DNA of 64,000 nucleotides from Eopsaltria australis (GCA_034509425.1 JAVTVJ010000343.1:1638501-1702500); one strand, 5' to 3'. Counted from the first letter of the stretch, positions 34,801 through 48,105 are shown. The notes: generated by a model from the sequence alone, not told the origin. Numbers and translations: made by a program.

Positions 34801-37800
34801 CACAATTAAAGTGTTATTCCCTAACCACCATTAAATATGGCTGGAGAATGTTTCTGAGTTAATACTTTAAGACCAGACTAACCTATAAAAAGCACTGAGA
34901 ATTATAGAAGAGACCTTGATTTTAGGGGTCAAAGAACTTTTGTTATGCTAAATTTTTAAGGAAATGCATCTTCTCAGCTGTGTTTTAACTTTTTCTAAAT
35001 TCGAGGCATGCCTTGATCTGAGATATGTCTGCATTCTAAAAAGTTGAGGTATATTTTTGGGGAGGAAAAAAAGGGAATGATTGCTACAAGAAAATGTGTG
35101 GTAAAGTATTCAGAAATGTTTAGAGGAAAACACTGTTGAAAATACGCAAATTTACTAAATTCTTGCCTAATATTTATATTATTTTTTTCTGTTTTTATTT
35201 TAAAATTATGTCTTTAATTCAGTGCAGCTATGTGAACTTGTTAGGATTCTGCTGCCATAGATTGTTTAACCTGATGATGGATCTCAGATAGTGAGCCTGT
35301 AAATAGGAGTGTACACTTGTTCAGCCCTCTGCACTACAACCTGTGAGAGCATTCTCATGGTAGATCAAAGAAGTTGCTGAGAGAGATCACAGAACTATGC
35401 TGAGATCAAGTAAACATCATTCAAATCCCAACTCTTCATCACATGAAAGTGTATTGGAATGAATATACCAAAATATCTGGTTTTATAAACTTTAGTAATA
35501 TGGAGTCTTCATTAAAGACTGCCTGCTTTAGGACTTTTACCCTGTGCTACTTTCAAGCTCAGTGTGGAAAACTGTCCTACTTTTCTTTTGTTAGGTTGTG
35601 CAAAAATCAACTTGCATTTTGCCTTGGGAAAGAGGCTCAATTTGTATTTGCTTAGCCCTAAGACTTGTGCAGAGAAAGCAAGTTTGTCATGTATCTGTCA
35701 TGACATTATCTAGATAATTCCTTTTGATAAGCAGTATCATTTTTCTGGAGCAGTATTGAAGAGGACTTTACCCTGAAGTGAACTGAGAGCAACTGATATG
35801 GTTGGATAAATTCTGAAGTTCTGCCTGGTAGCAGGTAAATGCCTTCCATATGAGAGACAATCTGTGTTCTTTGATTGTAGAAAATATCTCAGGTTACTCA
35901 AGGAATGATTCTTCAGACCTGATGTTTAAAGTAGTCTCTTTTCCAAATCTGTCCATTAATACAATGACAAAAAGAAGATATTCATGTTAAAACACAGCAT
36001 TGTACAGAGGGAGCTTGGAAACAAACTTGTTTCTTTTATGGCACTTAGACCACTGCTTCTGAGCTGTGTGGTTGGATTGATGTTTGAACCCCAGCATGGC
36101 ATACACGCGTGGTGGACTGTGAAAGCTGAACAGAGAAACTGTACTTCTGGAGGAAAAAATCTCAAGCTGTGGTTACAACCCATAGTTCCTTTCCTAATGG
36201 AATATTCTGCCATTGTAAAAAAAAAAAAAAATCCTACAAAATACAGGGCATCTAACCCCAGGATTTCTCGGTACCAGTATTAAAATTGCTGCAACCTGCT
36301 TTAGCACTGGTAGGAGATTAACTTCCAAAGTGCCAGTAGGAACAAAGCAATAGAAAACACTTTTTGTTAAACTTTTTCACACACCTCAAAGTGCCCCAAG
36401 AAAGATAAACGAGTCTTTCTACTCTCCTTTCTGCTCTTGGGTGATTGCTCCCTACCACAGCTTTTGCTGTGTCCTGCATGCCTGCTCACAGCCCCACGCA
36501 TGTGCAGAATGGGTGGTACACGAGGGTAGAGGGGGACACCATTGGTACCCTCAGTGAGTCAGGGTCTGGTGACATACCAGACAATAGCTCACACACCTTC
36601 ATCCATCACCTCTGACCCATACACAGAGGCCACAGATATAGGAGCATCTGTCAAAGGACAGTCTGAGCAGCTCCCACAGTTTTAGTCCTCATCTTGTATT
36701 TTTCTTAAACTGCAACCCCTGGAGGCAACACAACCTGAAGATTTCGTATGTCTTTAAAATTACATGCATACAGACTCACATATACACATTTTCTCAGGTA
36801 TTATGTTAGTGGAGCAAAGCCTGAGAATACAGAAAAAAGAAAAAACAGCCCAACTCTGTGGACAAAGGAAAAGAAAACAGTACTTTTTAATTATGCAAAC
36901 ACTGTGAGCCAGCCTCATAATTTCTCAGCATTTGAAGTTGGCAATAATTTATATTGCTAGGTACATGCCTTAACACAGGTGGGACTTGTCTGCTTGAAAA
37001 TCTGAAGGCAATATCTTTTATGGTCACAAAGCAGCCAGACAAGTTTATTTTATTCCTGCTCCCATTTCTTTACAACTCCCCAATTCTTTTTTCCTCTTGT
37101 CCTCTTGTCTCCTCAGTACTCCCCCTCATCTACCCTCCATCTCAAAAAGAAGAAAGAGGCTTGTGAATTTGTTATATTTGGTGTTAGAGCACGGGCAAAC
37201 TCTGGAGGGATCAGGCAAGCTTGTTTTCATCTTTTATAAGCAGCATCTCCCTCCCTTTCTGCGCTGCAGCCTGTGGTGACACTGACCTCTGGTGATCACA
37301 CAAGTAACACTCACACTGAAGTGACACAGCTGCAGTTTTGAACTACAGTGGGATTTTTTACCAGAACAGCATCTCTCCATTAATGAGACTGTATTTTTCA
37401 GTCTGTTTTCCACCGTAAAGGACAGACACACGTACATCTTCTGCAGGCTTGCTCCGACTCTGGTTTTGCACATGGGAATTATCACAGTCCTTCTGTTACT
37501 CAAATAAGTTTTCTACATTTCCCAAAATACATATTGCGCATGATAGAGAAGTTTATCGTCTGTCACACTATTTCTTGAAAACTGACTTACATATTGTGTT
37601 TCACAGGAACCTTAATTACTAAAACATTCTGAATAAGCCTGTGGCCCTTGCAAAAGTGACACTGTGCAGCTTCTTGCAAAACGCTTCCACCTCTGTGGTT
37701 TCTCCTTGGACTCGCCAAACACAGCATTAACTCCACTGAAGTGAATGGAAACCCGATCTCCACCCACCCAGGCCATTTTTTGTCCATTTAGCCAAGAAAA

Positions 37801-38567
37801 GCAAATAAATCCAGGGCTAAGGCTGCAAGTTTTCAATTGCTCATTTTAAATGTTCTCTATTATGATATTTAAATGATCACAGCACACTGATGTTACAGAA
37901 TCAAATAAGTGCTGCAGACCTTAGCAGAAGTGAGCATTGAGTTAATGAAAAGAGTTTTAGCTTAACATTCACTCTATTTTGTAACCTTAATTCCTCTCTA
38001 ATTTATTCTTTGGAAATTTTAGAACTCAATCCCATGCAGATGAAGTGAGAGAAAATATTGTGTTGCTTATTAATCATTAGGGTAGTAACACAGGTATTGA
38101 AAAGCACACTTAGAATGAACTTTAATTAAAAATGTAAGAACTGGTGATACTCTCATTATATAAGCAATGTTTTTCAAACATCATCCGGTACTGCTGTAGC
38201 CTAGTAGGTATGAACAGTCCTTGATCTTTGGGATAGCTTAAAATGCAAGGAAAAGAGGGAAAGATTAATTAAAACCAGGCAATTTAAGTAAGCAAAAAAT
38301 TGTTTTCCAGAGAAAAACACATGGAAAGGTGTCAGATTAGATGAAAGATATAGACAGCTAGATAATAATCCCCTTGACACTGTGTTTAACTTTTCTTCTA
38401 TTGATAAGTTTGCTTCAGTAGTATTAAAAAATTTCATGAATCTGTTTAAAACACTGCTTTACTGTAACAGAATGAAAATGAATGCTTAGTAGTCTGCTGT
38501 ATGCTTTTAACAAACAGATTTCATTTACTCCTTTGAGCCAAGCAAAATTAGAAGGACCTAGGGGTCT
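34801..38567. other. Unique non-coding sequence, part possibly conserved
   Basis: No gene or interspersed repeat supported. A run of 15 A lies at about 36217-36231. The section about 37255-37850 is unique and retains CpGs, with overlapping minus-strand frames (37234-37503, 37587-37836). It may be conserved non-coding DNA, since none of its translations resembles a known protein. Confidence 0.4.
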
Positions 38568-38596
38568 CTGATCATTAGGCCAAAATTAATGATCAG
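38568..38596. repeat. Perfect inverted repeat
   Basis: Arms CTGATCATTA (38568-38577) and TAATGATCAG (38587-38596) around a 9-nt loop. Each arm contains ATTA, so the pair also presents two inverted homeodomain core sites. Confidence 0.8.
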
Positions 38597-41500
38597 TTAT
38601 TGAATAATTAACTGTCATTGATATCTCATTTCTAAACAAATCAATGGACCTATTTAAGTATTTGTGTAATGATAGTAATATAATCCTTCCTCATATGAGC
38701 TGCAAGTAAACAGACCAAAGAGAAAAAGCACATTCTCCACCCGAAGTAATTATGAGACCTACTTAAAAACCATTTGCCTCAGCAGAAATGTAAAGTATTT
38801 TTCTGCATAATTTGCCTCCAAAATGTGTGCATTTGGCTTCCAGATTAAAAACTGAAACCTGTGTGAGTGGAGGTATTGCTCCAATACCCTTGCAATGTGA
38901 GCACATGGGTGTAGGAGACATTTCTAAACGTGTGGTAAGACATCCCCAGCCATGGTGTCTGAGGGACCTGCAGAGGAGGGAATCCATTGACCATCCCCTG
39001 GGACTCGTGAGAGGCAGCACCCAGCTCATGTGAACAGACTTGTGGAAGATGGGGCTAGGGAGGGAATAGGAAGGGCAGATCTCCATAGTTCATTCATCCC
39101 TCCAACTCTGCATTGCTTTTTTTCTCACCACCCAGCACTGCTCTTTAAGGCAATCAAACACTGCCCAGTGATCTAGGATTGAAATCAAGAGGACTATCTT
39201 TTTTTTTAAATACTATAACATGCATGTAGTGCATGAACAAAATTGCTGTCACCAATGAAAATGGCTTTATAGATGACTCCATCCCTGTATTTTTGAAAAT
39301 ACTCTCCCCAGTGTCAAATACAACACTTAACATTGATTTCTTAATAAAAAGCAGTGGCATGCATGCACTTGAGGAGGGTGTGGGGGGGAGTGCTGTTTCT
39401 TTCAAGGCACAAGTACAGAAAACTATAAAACTATTCAAACCAGAAATTCTTTTAAAATGTAATTTAGTTCACTCAGAACATTGGGGACTTACCATTGCTA
39501 ACCCTTCAGCTGGTAGGACAATGAATGCTTGAAGCAGAAGCACTTAGTGTTATGAGGAGATGTCGGCTTGAGCATTTAGTAAGAGGTCTGTGAACATAAC
39601 AAATACCACAATTGGAAACAGAAATGTTTGCCTTATTATTTCAACGAATGTTTAAACAATAGCACCAACAATTACTCAAAGCAGCAAAAATCCAAATTAT
39701 GGGTCTGAAAATCTTAATGTACAGGTATATTTAATAAAATGGTAGTTATATGGATATACTAATCCCAATATCTAATTATTTTTGCTGTCATTCGTTTGCT
39801 CCCATCCTTTGGCAACAAGCACTTTTTCAGATTTGCCTTCAAGTTTCTATTAGCTATTTCTTGAAGAGTTCCACCCCCACTCTTCTGGACCAACAATATC
39901 TGAATATTTCCCAAGGATACTGAAGCATGTTCTCTGCCTTAGCTGTCCAATTTTAAAAAGCCACCAAGTTTTGCCTCAGTTTGATATTTGTGGGTTTTCT
40001 AAGAGAACAGGCAGAGTCTGTAAGGGTTTAGAGGGAGCGCAGATTTCCCTCTAGTCCAAGCACAGAGTCTGTGTTCTCTCTTGGTTTTGAAGAAGGTTTG
40101 TGTTCTGGAACATGGCTGTCCCTTCCTATTCTGCTGAGTTTACCAGCTGCCATGAGATGAGAGTGTATTTTAAAATGTTTGTGAGCTTTTTTTTCAGTGG
40201 AAAATCTGTAGGTCTTTCCCAGCCTTCCCAAATGTGAATATCTCTGAGACATATGCCAACATATTGGAAATTTTTTTATGTTCAGACATTACACTAAAAG
40301 CAATATGCATTTATGTCTGACTCCACTTCTGAGTGTGGAATAAGCTGTGGGAGTGAGAGTGCTCCTTGTTAAAAACTGGGGAAGGGGAAGGCTGGTGGGA
40401 TTTAGTTTTTGCAGGTGATGTGCTGCTATAGAGCTCCATTTGTGATCATTCCATATTGGGAAAATTCAGAACCAAAAGTATTCATATCTGACTGATATAG
40501 TAATTTCAAAAGTCAGCATTTTACAGTATTTCATAGTATTTCATAGCAACTTCTAAACATATACAACACCAAATTCAGTGTATTTATTTGTAGAAAGAGT
40601 TTGTATGATAAACATAGGATAAACATATACTGCCCCAGAGAGGGAGAGGACTGAAGAGCTCAGCTTTAGCCAATCCCTTTCACCATGGATGTGCAGGCAT
40701 CACAGCAGGTTGCAGCAAGCTCCCATCCAAACCACACAAATGCTCTAACCCATCAAGCCACTGTGTTTGCTCCTATTGTACCTGGAACGTTAGCAATTGA
40801 AAATGAGATGTCTGTTCAACTGACATATTCACGATGTACAGAGCATTGAAAGAAATTAAAGATGCAAAAGCAATGTTGAAACAACCATTTTTTTTCCCTT
40901 TCAGCTGTTTGAATAGCTAGCTGCTTCTTTCTTTCCTATGAATCTACACTGATAATAAAAAGGAATTTTTAAAGAGAAGTGGTGAAGTTTCTTAGATGAA
41001 AATGTTTATAAAATACCTACTTATCTCAAAATTATAATGATGAGAACAGCTAAGAAGCAATTACTATTTGCTTCAATATGCTGCCAGTGATCTTGTTCCA
41101 TGATTTTATTTATTATTTTAGTTTCCCAGTATTTGACAGAAGTGGTATCATTTTTCTTTTTATTTTCTCTGCATCAAGATTTTTGTGCTTGCAAGTGACA
41201 GTCATCTTCCAGTTCTACTTGGAACTATACAAGGCAACATTTTCAGTATGTTTTGAAATCAAAACTATTATTTAGATTTATATTATTATTTAATTGCAAA
41301 AGTGCTAGGTTTATACCATATTTATCAATCACCTGGTAAAAGTATTTATTTTTCACGCTGGTGTCTCAAATAAATGAGGGTGACCTGTTCTTCTTTTACT
41401 TTAATAAATGGTTTGTATGTGTGAGAAGTATCAGCCTAAATAAAGTCTATGATGAAGAATTTGTTTTCAAAGCCATGATTTAGTTCTTTAATTTGAATAC

Positions 41501-42879
41501 AAACAAGTGTGATTTAGAATTAAATTAATACTTTTCACTGAGATTTGCCTCCTTGCTTTGTTTTGCATTTAATTTTTTCCTTCTGTTCTTATTGTGTGTT
41601 CTAAATTTTATAGCAGTGAAGGTCAGCAAAAATGTTTCTCTGCCTCAGAGTCTGTACATATTTTATATACATTTTATATACAAGTTTTATGGTTTTTTAA
41701 GTGAAAAAGCCGTTTTCAAAGCAATTCCCCTCAGAATATCTACAGTTCAATATTAATATCAGAGAGATCATAAAGTGAAGCTCAGAAGAAACAAAAGGAA
41801 GCCCGGCATAATTTCATAATTTAGGGAATTAGGAAGCTATAAACAAGCAGCAAGATTAATGAAAAATAAGTCTCCTTGGTTTTAATTCTGGATGATCCTA
41901 TTAGTAATGTGTATAAAGGAAAACCAAATTTCTGGTACAATTATTTTTAATTTTTTTTTAAGTTAATAATATTATTCTACTGCTGTCTCTTGACAGTCCA
42001 GGTTTTCTTAAGCAAACCTGAAATAGATTTGTTTCAATGTGCCTGAGTTCTGGCTTTGAAACATAAAGGTAACTTGATTTTGTTTGTCATCTGATATTAT
42101 CCTTTATGGTAGGGTGGGTAGGAGATGCTGAATTAAAGCAAATTTATTCCAGAATTTCTTGAATTTAAACTCTGAGCATATGCTTACCTGAAATAACAGC
42201 TCAAAAAAATTGAGAACGGCAAAGAGCTATTTTTCCTTCAGTTCAAGAGTGATGAATGCTCTTATCCAGCTGACCAAGTTGAGAAGCAATTTCAAGTTTA
42301 TCAACTAAAGAAAGGATAAAGGCTTTTTTTTTTTCTTTCCACTGTTCTGGTACTACTTCAGTATATTTGTATGAAATGCAACAGAGAATTAAATCAAAAC
42401 ACTGATTTAAAAATGCATAACATTAATGTCAGAACAGTGTTTTTATCAGCTAATGATAAACTCAGAACACCTCCCTTAGTTTACAAGGCTGATTGCAGCT
42501 AAAGGCAGTGCTAGACTCCTACACATTTAGGAAACACATTATTATAGTTTTCAAAATCATTACTTTTTGCAAGCAAAATTTATTTTGTTTACTCAAATCA
42601 GATAAATGTTACGGGTATTTTATTAATCATTTTCCTGCTTATGTATATTGACATTTTTCACCAGATTCTTCCAGCGCTCCAAGTTGGGATGTCAAAAACT
42701 GTGCTTGCAGAAATGAAAGTATCCTCATTATGCAAATTTAGGTTCCACTGATAGGCATGTTCTGTTTTATAAATTACATCCTCTTGTCAGAAGTCAAATT
42801 GTATTTGAATAACTTCATGGAAATTGTCACCAAGATTTTAAATTGTGTGCCTTGTATGCCATTGTTGATTTAGTCAGCG
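38597..42879. other. Unique AT-rich non-coding sequence, no feature seen
   Basis: No gene or interspersed repeat supported over 4.3 kb. A perfect POU octamer ATGCAAAT occurs at 42730-42737 in the run-up to the very AT-rich core. Short G-run near 39380 and T-runs near 39199 and 42325. Confidence 0.45.
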
Positions 42880-43480
42880 AGTAAAAAATGGACATATGTT
42901 GATTTTTAAATATGTGCATGATTGTTTTGTCATAAATGTTATTTAAATGAAACCTAGATGCATATGTAATTTTTCATGTATATTTTTGTAAAGTTTTGCA
43001 TTATATAAATAATCTTAATGTTTATATTTAATAAAATATGTTAAACAGTATTAGTTGCTGTATATTTTAGTCCTAACAAGTTTGTTTCCTATAAACATTC
43101 TTGAAAAATTTCCTGTAGGGTAAAATAAATATACATGTTCCGATAAAAATATTAAAATATAAAAGTTAAAATGAAAAGTGAACTTGAATTATGAAAATCA
43201 TTTTTATCTTCTATAAAAAGAATGACTTTCTTATTTACATTTTTATGAAATTTACAAAAAACAAACACAAGTATGTTTCACTTATATTGTTGAGAGTATT
43301 TAGTAATATTTAAAAAAGGTTCATTTCTTATTTTAAGGTAAGAAATTTAATTAAAAATACATTTAAACGAATTACAAAAAATAAACTGAGTTTAGAAAAG
43401 AATATATTTAAATAATTTATGGAGCAGAGATTGTAATTTAAAAATAAAGTATTACACCCTTCTAAAAAATAATTCAATGA
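42880..43480. other. Extremely AT-rich block, possible matrix-attachment region
   Basis: Base composition falls to below 20 percent G+C in sample lines (for example 10 G/C in the 60 bases from 43141). The block has many A-runs, T-runs and AATAAA/ATTTA words and is free of recognisable repeats. Such DNA unwinds easily and is typical of scaffold/matrix attachment regions. The function is inference. Confidence 0.45.
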
Positions 43481-43499
43481 GATATATGTTACCAGCAAA

Positions 43500-44330
43500 A
43501 ACACGTCCTTTACAGAAGCTCATAGTTCAGTTGATCTTAGTTTTCAGAATGACCATTATTGCAGCTGGAGTAATCTTTGATGTTAAGAAAAGTGGAAAAA
43601 TCAAAGTGAAGTGGTAAATCTGTTCATTTTTCAAACATATTAATCTTGTCAAGATAATACATAAAATCAATCTTTTCTCCTTTTTTTCAGAGCCTTTTAT
43701 TCCCTTTTATCCAAAATATGAAAGCACTTAGGAGGATAAAGAAATGCGGATGACTTTGGAAAAATGATCTGAAAATATATTTTGTCTGTTGGTATTAAAC
43801 AGTGACACAAGTAATGTGAACTGTGCATGGTCAAAACATGAATTACTTGTTCAACTATTGGAATTCATCGTATTTGTTCTGCTTATAATATGAATATACA
43901 GCAAATTTCTGGTACAGCTTTCTTAACAATTCAACTGAATTTCAAACCCTGACAGTAACAAATACAAATTGCACCAGCCCAAAAAAATTGTTGGGGCTAA
44001 TTTTAATATTAATGAATTCTTTACAACCTCAGTTCAGCAGTTTCGATTAAGCTTTAATTAGTAGCCAGAGGGGAATCCAAAACAAAAATAAGGAGTTGAA
44101 TTGCTAATTAAGTTAGTTTGATGAGGTAGAGTTTTAGTAAAAGACTGGTTGTTGTTGGCTGTGCGGGTTCTGACAGGCTAAAAATACTAAAGATTATCAT
44201 TATTGTAACTAACATCCTACATTACCACCAGATTTCAGCAAGGAGCAGACAGTTCATTAGAGTACAACACTTTTGTGTGTCAGTACGAGAATTAAAGTCT
44301 TGTTAATAAGATAGCAGTGCATGGGAACCA
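43500..44330. promoter_or_regulatory. Candidate conserved regulatory block with homeodomain words
   Basis: Unique sequence dense in ATTA/TAAT cores, including 'gctttaattag' near 44049, 'ttgctaattaag' near 44101 and 'cattaccacc' near 44220, with GATAAG-like and RUNX-like (ACCACA-type) neighbours and a few retained CpGs. No exon-like frame crosses it. The texture resembles deeply conserved developmental enhancers, but no alignment was possible. Confidence 0.4.
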
Positions 44331-45649
44331 TAGACCAAGACAAGAAAACGTGGTTTTAAATTTGACTGGTGATAAATTATCTAGTTATTTGATACTCCAG
44401 TATGCATCTGAATCTAATGTGCATTTATTTGTTAGGAACTGCTTGTCAGTCAATTCATTTCCCAAACGGAATTTTGTTTGTTAGGCTATGGGGCGTAGTG
44501 ATTTTTCTTTTGACATGTCCATCACAGTCACATATTTCTCAATTTACATACCTTAGATGATAAAATGTTCACCAAAAAATTGTATTTAGTACTGAATGTG
44601 TAGATGTGAGTAGGGGCAGTGTTAGATGCTCTATCTCCAGAATCTACATCTCAAAGTAGGCAATTTAAGAGAAATCTATAAACAGACTTAGCTGAAGAAG
44701 TAGCATGTAATAAAATTATATAGCTATGTTTTTTACCTAATGATCCCTTTGATAACAGGTTAAAATCTTGGCCAGATTAACTCATTATCAAATGAATTTT
44801 TACACTGCCAAGTTAACTATTGCATTCAATTAAATATTTTTGACATTATAAGTGTGCTACCATAGCTCCCAAAAGATTACTAATTATAACCACTAAAGCT
44901 TTGCAGTGATAGCAGTTCGACCAAACTGCACATAAGAAATGCGTTAGATATCTCTGTAAGGATCGGAAGAAATGTCATTTGATTTCACTATACTTTGATG
45001 TTTTCTATAATTTATATTTTGTCCTTTTGCTTAAGGTTTCAAAGCCTACAAACCCAATAATGAAGGGATAAGGGAAGACAGAAAAATAAATTATATTGTT
45101 TCTATGGCATTAAATATAAGCCTGCTATCAGAGCTACATAGCACTAGTGAATTGTAATCAGGTACTTTGACTTAACACTGTTTTGTTTTATAATAAGAGT
45201 GGCTGCCATATGTTGGAAGTCCTATCTATCTGTGTCTTAGGGGTTTCATACCTCTGTAACAAATCCAAAAACTCATTTTATAATACCTTAAATCTACCCA
45301 TTGTAATGTAGCTCCAATAGTGTAAATCCACATCAAACTTTCCTCATGAATGTTGCTAGAAGATTACTTATATTATCACTGAAAGCAAGGGGAAGCATTG
45401 AATTAGGATGCAGAAGACAGAGGAAAAATAACTTTCACCAAACCTTCTTTTAATGCATAGTTTACAATTTTCTTTCACTCAGCATGAAACTGATTAAAAG
45501 CACATGGATGTCCCTCATAAAGAATGCTTTGCACAAATAGATGCATTGTTTAATATATTTACATCCTTGAAAGCTTGGAATTTGAACTTTAATGCAGCAA
45601 TGTAGCGGTTGTTGGAAAGGAACATATGGTATCCAGTATACATCTATTT
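44331..45649. other. Unique non-coding sequence, no feature seen
   Basis: AT-rich with occasional CpG-bearing words ('atggggcgtagtg' near 44490, 'gcagttcgacc' near 44910), which may belong to small conserved elements. No gene, RNA or repeat could be supported. Confidence 0.4.
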
Positions 45650-45875
45650 GAATATACAGCACCTTCCTCTGCTGTCTCACTCTCTCCCAGTGGCATCCAG
45701 GGATTCCCACTGGGAGACCACAGCCAGTTCCTGTAAACACTCCTGGTATAAGCTGTCAGGGGCACCTTTCCTGCCGGGTGTCACACCAGCAGCCAAACAG
45801 GGTCACACACCCCGTGCTAAGAGCAGAGGCACAGGTGTGCACAAACTCCACACTCGCTGCTTTATTCAGATGAAA
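45650..45875 (-). mobile_element. Possible LTR-end fragment (uncertain)
   Basis: A GC-richer island in AT-rich surroundings. Read on the minus strand it begins with an AATAAA signal (plus-strand TTTATT at 45861-45866), followed by 'gcagcgagtgtggagtttgt' and then 'gctcttagcacggggtgtgtg', an arrangement resembling the R-U5 end of an avian LTR. No upstream U3 part, tRNA-primer site or second LTR is recognisable. It could equally be ordinary unique sequence. Confidence 0.35.
45683..45717. repeat. Perfect inverted repeat
   Basis: Arms TCTCCCAGTGG (45683-45693) and CCACTGGGAGA (45707-45717), 11 bp each, around a 13-nt loop. Lies within the doubtful LTR-like island. Confidence 0.8.
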
Positions 45876-47910
45876 AATGAAGCACAAATAAAATGTTTTA
45901 AAGGAGGTGTGATAAATATGATTTGTGTTATTTGGATTATTTTCTTCAGTGCATATTTATCACAGATCAAGGTTATTTTTTAGTTCACTCTTTTTCAAAT
46001 ATCCGACTGATGTTTTTCCATGTGGCTCACTTACTGTGTCAAAATTAAAAGAAAGATAAAATTAATATGAATACCTGGATTAAATTTAATTCATTTAAAA
46101 GACCAAGGAGAGTGAAATAAAATGCAAGGTCATTAAAAATCTTCAAAATTCCCCAAAAGCAACTAGAAAGTTTAACCAAATGCTACATGTAGAAGTTTTA
46201 TATTCCCAATGTTTGTCTTCTTATGCCAGTTTCAATACTAGTCTCTCTGCTGATCTCAGTGTAATTACTACTGACTGATAAACGTGAAAATGACAGAAGA
46301 ATCAGAGTTTTTATATGATACAGAAAGTCTGTGAAAATTTTATCATTGGAGGGCACTCAATTACTGCCTGTTAATAAATATTTTCCCTTTCTGATTTTAT
46401 TTTGATTTATTTTACAATGAAATGCAGACTATTCTAGCACACAATGCTTGCAGAATGAGCATCTTTTCATACACTGAAAATCAAAATCTTTACAGTCACA
46501 TTGTGTTAACCAGATGTTCAGTTTTATAAATTGAGTTAGTGTAGAGCTACTAATTATTTCAGTCTTTAAATACTCAGGATAATAAAAAGAGCAATACTAT
46601 TAACAGAATAGATTATTTCTTTTGATATGGAATGTTAAAATTCATGGAATAGGTTAAGTAAAAATGAAATGAGTTTGTGCTTTGGACTCTTCATATAAGT
46701 ACATATATGTATGTGCATGCATGTGGATATGACATATAAAAGTGTAAATACATATGCATTTTTTAATCCATCTGAAACAATCTCCTGTTTCTCCACTCTG
46801 CAAAACTGCAATTTTTTCAGCAGTCTCCCAATCAAAGCTAGACTTGAGTTTATGTGCCTCTAGATGTGTGTCAATTTTCTGTGAGGGCACAAAGATGGGG
46901 GAGGGGGCTGCGTTTGTATAATTTTGTTTAGAAATTTATTCTTTAATCGGTTTGTACATACAAGCCGGGTTTGTATTGATGATTTTAACTTAGAAATAAT
47001 CGAATAGCACCTAGCAGAAAGAAAATTTAGGCTGAATATAAAGGGAAACAATCATAGAACTTCTAATGTTCCGTTTAGCTGTGGCATATTATACAAAATT
47101 TAAGAGAAAATGAAAAACTAGGCTATGTGCGACTTTTCAAGTATACAAGAGAATCTTGGAGTGGACAGTAGTAAGGTTTTCTTGGATAGAACAGGTGTTG
47201 ATTGCTCATTTTTTATGTAAATTGTCCACAAATATATTACCCTGAGAACTATATGAAATACATCTGAAGCAGTATTTTGGACAAAAGAGATGCTTAAAGG
47301 ATTGAGAGGAAGATATCTTCCAAAACACATTGATGTTTCTCATAGACAGTAAGCCCTGTTCAAGAGGGAGAGAAGTGTTTATGAGCAATCCAAATGGCCA
47401 TTAAAAGGACTTAATAAGACAATCCTGGAAGAAAGTACATTTTCTTGCATGAAAACAAATAACTCAATTTCAATAAAATAGGTTATTTATGTTTGGAGTA
47501 ATACAGTGATTTTAACTACATTCATGAATATCCTGAGATATGTTACTATATGAACTACAGCACAACTGCTCAGCCCTATGTTCAGTAGAGACTGAAAAAC
47601 TAGAGCAAAAACCCTAAATTCAAAGGCAATAAATTTTAAGAGCTCCATTGCTTAGTGGAAGATGCCTTGTGATGGCCAAATTTTGGAGACAGTACAAAAA
47701 CTTCTACCATCTCTCAGCTGAGCAGAGCCCTACAGTCCTTTCACACATTAGCTGCACACACTATTTTTGTTTTAGTGTTAGTTTCTTTTAGCTCACAGTT
47801 TGGATGAATAACACTATTTCTAGCTAGTGTGAATCTGTTTCCGCAGGGCACCTCAAACACAAATCAGCTCTCATCTAACCTGGTTTAATCAGGGTTTTCA
47901 AATCTCCTCT
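45876..47910. other. Unique AT-rich non-coding sequence
   Basis: No gene or interspersed repeat supported. If the exon candidate at 47911-48105 is real, the lower part of this interval would be its 3' untranslated region. The nearest minus-strand AATAAA I see lies at about 46935-46940 (plus-strand TTTATT). Confidence 0.4.
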
Positions 47911-48105
47911 CTACAGCACCCGAATTGCTGCTAAACTTGCCATGACATCTTGCCAATCATGTACAAAAGAATCAAATTTCTGCTCCGATTCATGTTCCCG
48001 GTGATTCAGTAGGAGTTTGGAATGTGTTTTAGCAGTGTCCACTACAAAATCAATGTCTCTTCCCATATCGTTAGACAGATGGACAGGCTGGCAGACAGGA
48101 CCAGC
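47911..48105 (-). CDS. Possible terminal coding exon, product unknown
   Basis: On the minus strand a pyrimidine-rich acceptor ('ttatttttgtccctgccccc' then AAACCAG) ends at 48106. It opens onto a 64-codon frame in phase 0 that runs to a TAG stop at 47911-47913. The frame also stays open upstream of the acceptor to an ATG at 48139-48141. The predicted peptide is hydrophilic with an amphipathic look: 'DIDFVVDTAKTHSKLLLN' followed by 'REHESEQKFDSFVHDWQDVM', with balanced acidic and basic residues, no low complexity and ordinary codon use. It looks more protein-like than any other frame in the window outside the CR1 elements. I do not recognise the family. No upstream exon was identified within the window, and the region on either side also has conserved-element texture. 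It may therefore be non-coding DNA that is open by chance. Confidence 0.25.
   Translation of the reverse strand, partial: AGPVCQPVHLSNDMGRDIDFVVDTAKTHSKLLLNHREHESEQKFDSFVHDWQDVMASLAAIRVL

Noticed and set aside
37587..37836. Overlapping minus-strand frames of 66 and 74 codons
   Set aside because: Two different frames are open over the same DNA with neither resembling a protein family and no clear splice sites.
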